Of a stretch of DNA of 5,347 nt, positions 4,439-5,347 are shown piece by piece. How positions within the stretch are numbered: the stretch's first letter is position 1; every line of letters starts with the position of its first letter. The notes under the pieces were generated by a model. The model had not been told where the DNA came from and did not search any database. It was given only the letters and a program-made list of their open reading frames with translations. The stretch is from contig JAMPAO010000141.1 of the NCBI GenBank assembly GCA_023667165.1, positions 1 through 5,347 on the forward strand. The letters run 5' to 3'. This DNA comes from Ruminococcus sp. (GTDB lineage: Bacteria > Bacillota > Clostridia > Oscillospirales > Ruminococcaceae). The position numbers and the translations under genes were made by a program.

Positions 4439-5347
4439 ATGAAGATAAGCAGACAGATAGGCATTTTGTCGGTGCTTATGCAAAGGGATACGGTCACTGC
4501 GGCGGAGCTGACGGAAAAATTCGAGGTAAGCCTCAGAACTGTTTACAGAGATATTGAAGATATGTGCATGGCGGGCATACCCATCGGCAGCATAAGAGGA
4601 AGAAGCAAGGGCGGATTTTATATCGAAAAGGATTTCAAGCTCGACCGCGCCGTGCTTTCCAAAAGCGATATGAAAGCGCTGCTTACGGGTTTGCAGGCTC
4701 TTGACAGCGTCGACGGGACCAGCCGACGGCTGATGGACAAGCTCTGCGAGCAGAGAAACAGTCTGATGAACACGGCGGGAGGCATTACCATCGATCTTTC
4801 CGGCTGGGACAGGTCGGCTGTGTCGGAAAAAATAGGATTTCTAAGGTCTGCCATGGACGACGGCAAGGAAATTTCTTTCGGATACCTTTCGCCGGAATCG
4901 GAAAACGGCGATGAAAACGTAAGGATCGTCGACCCCATAAGACTGGTATTTGAATGGTCAAGCTGGTATGTATGGGGTTACTGCAAGCTGAGAAACGATT
5001 TCAGGCTTTTCAGACTTTCGAGAATGACCGATCTGAAACGCACGGGAAAAAACGCCGAAGAAAGGGAAATACCGGAATTTTCCTGCGACAAGCTCAGGCA
5101 CACAAGAGGAAAAACAAAAGTCACCGTAAGGTTCGACAAGGCGGTGAAATGGCGAATTTACGACGAGTTCGGAACAGATCTGTCCTATGACGAAAACGGG
5201 GACGTCATCCTGACGTTCACATGGCAGGACGATATCTCTCTTTACCGCTTTCTTCTTTCATTCGGTGATAAAGCGGAGATAATCTCTCCCGCCCGAAAGC
5301 GGGAGGAATTTAAGGCGGAGCTGAAAAAAATGCTGTCGGTTTATGAT
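4439..5347 (+). CDS. WYL-domain transcriptional regulator (DeoR-type wHTH), 3' end cut by window
   Basis: An open frame of 303 codons that runs off the right edge without a stop. Families of this layout are about 300-320 residues, so only the last few residues should be missing. Residues about 4-62 are a winged helix-turn-helix: TAAELTEKFEVSLRTVYRDI (20-39) is the recognition region and GRSKGGFYI (54-62) the wing. Residues about 130-205 are the WYL ligand-sensing domain, with WYVWGY (176-181) at the signature position and FRLFRLSRM (188-196) forming the second half of the site. Residues about 220-303 match the WCX-type C-terminal extension (VTVRFDKAVKWRIYDEFG). AAGGAG (4424-4429) lies 9 bases before the ATG, and the gene starts 16 nt after the GNAT stop, so it is translated from the same mRNA. 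WYL regulators sense small ligands or nucleic acid and may repress or activate. Control of its own operon is a reasonable inference, not shown. Confidence 0.9.
   Translation, partial: MKISRQIGILSVLMQRDTVTAAELTEKFEVSLRTVYRDIEDMCMAGIPIGSIRGRSKGGFYIEKDFKLDRAVLSKSDMKALLTGLQALDSVDGTSRRLMDKLCEQRNSLMNTAGGITIDLSGWDRSAVSEKIGFLRSAMDDGKEISFGYLSPESENGDENVRIVDPIRLVFEWSSWYVWGYCKLRNDFRLFRLSRMTDLKRTGKNAEEREIPEFSCDKLRHTRGKTKVTVRFDKAVKWRIYDEFGTDLSYDENGDVILTFTWQDDISLYRFLLSFGDKAEIISPARKREEFKAELKKMLSVYD

Noticed and set aside
4162..4497. 111-codon minus-strand frame over the GNAT and WYL genes
   Set aside because: It is antisense to two genes with clear motifs and is a shadow of their codon bias.
4618..4938. 106-codon minus-strand frame inside the WYL regulator gene
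   Set aside because: It is antisense to the regulator; its Ser/Leu-rich translation is typical of a shadow frame.
5286..5305. GC-rich 7-bp hairpin CTCCCGC/GCGGGAG
   Set aside because: It lies inside the WYL coding sequence, has no T-run after it, and is followed by more in-frame codons, so it is not a terminator.

Overview
The window looks like a stretch of a Clostridia-type Firmicute chromosome, probably a gut Oscillospiraceae/Ruminococcaceae relative. The signs are strong GGAGG-type ribosome binding sites before almost every gene, AT-rich spacers with near-consensus sigma-A promoters, and a secreted protein built of 20-residue choline/glucan-binding-type wall repeats. Genus-level placement is a guess. 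No phage, transposase, CRISPR, tRNA or rRNA is visible.

Left half (minus strand, read right to left): a secreted wall-repeat protein (2028-2921), a long imperfect hairpin (1936-2023), a VOC/glyoxalase-fold protein (1450-1890), an AraC-family regulator (628-1353) and a small single-domain cupin (162-548). This run ends at a clear intrinsic terminator (107-144). The first ~106 bases are unassigned and may hold the tail of a plus-strand gene.

Right half (plus strand): a divergent promoter region (about 2922-3152) drives the wall-repeat gene leftward and, from a near-perfect extended -10 promoter, a rightward set of three genes: a class I SAM-dependent methyltransferase (3153-3920), a GNAT acetyltransferase (3988-4422) and a WYL-domain transcriptional regulator (4439 to the window edge, stop codon not reached). 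The regulator has no stop codon inside the window but reads through 303 codons.

How they may work together: the plus-strand set pairs two small-molecule or protein modifying enzymes with a one-component regulator that could control its own operon. The minus-strand AraC regulator sits just upstream of a cupin gene it may control. Substrates cannot be read from the sequence for any of them. The least ordinary items are the 88-bp hairpin element, the uncharacterised C-terminal domain of the wall-repeat protein, and the dense inverted repeats in the divergent promoter region. I do not see a convincing new defence or mobile system.
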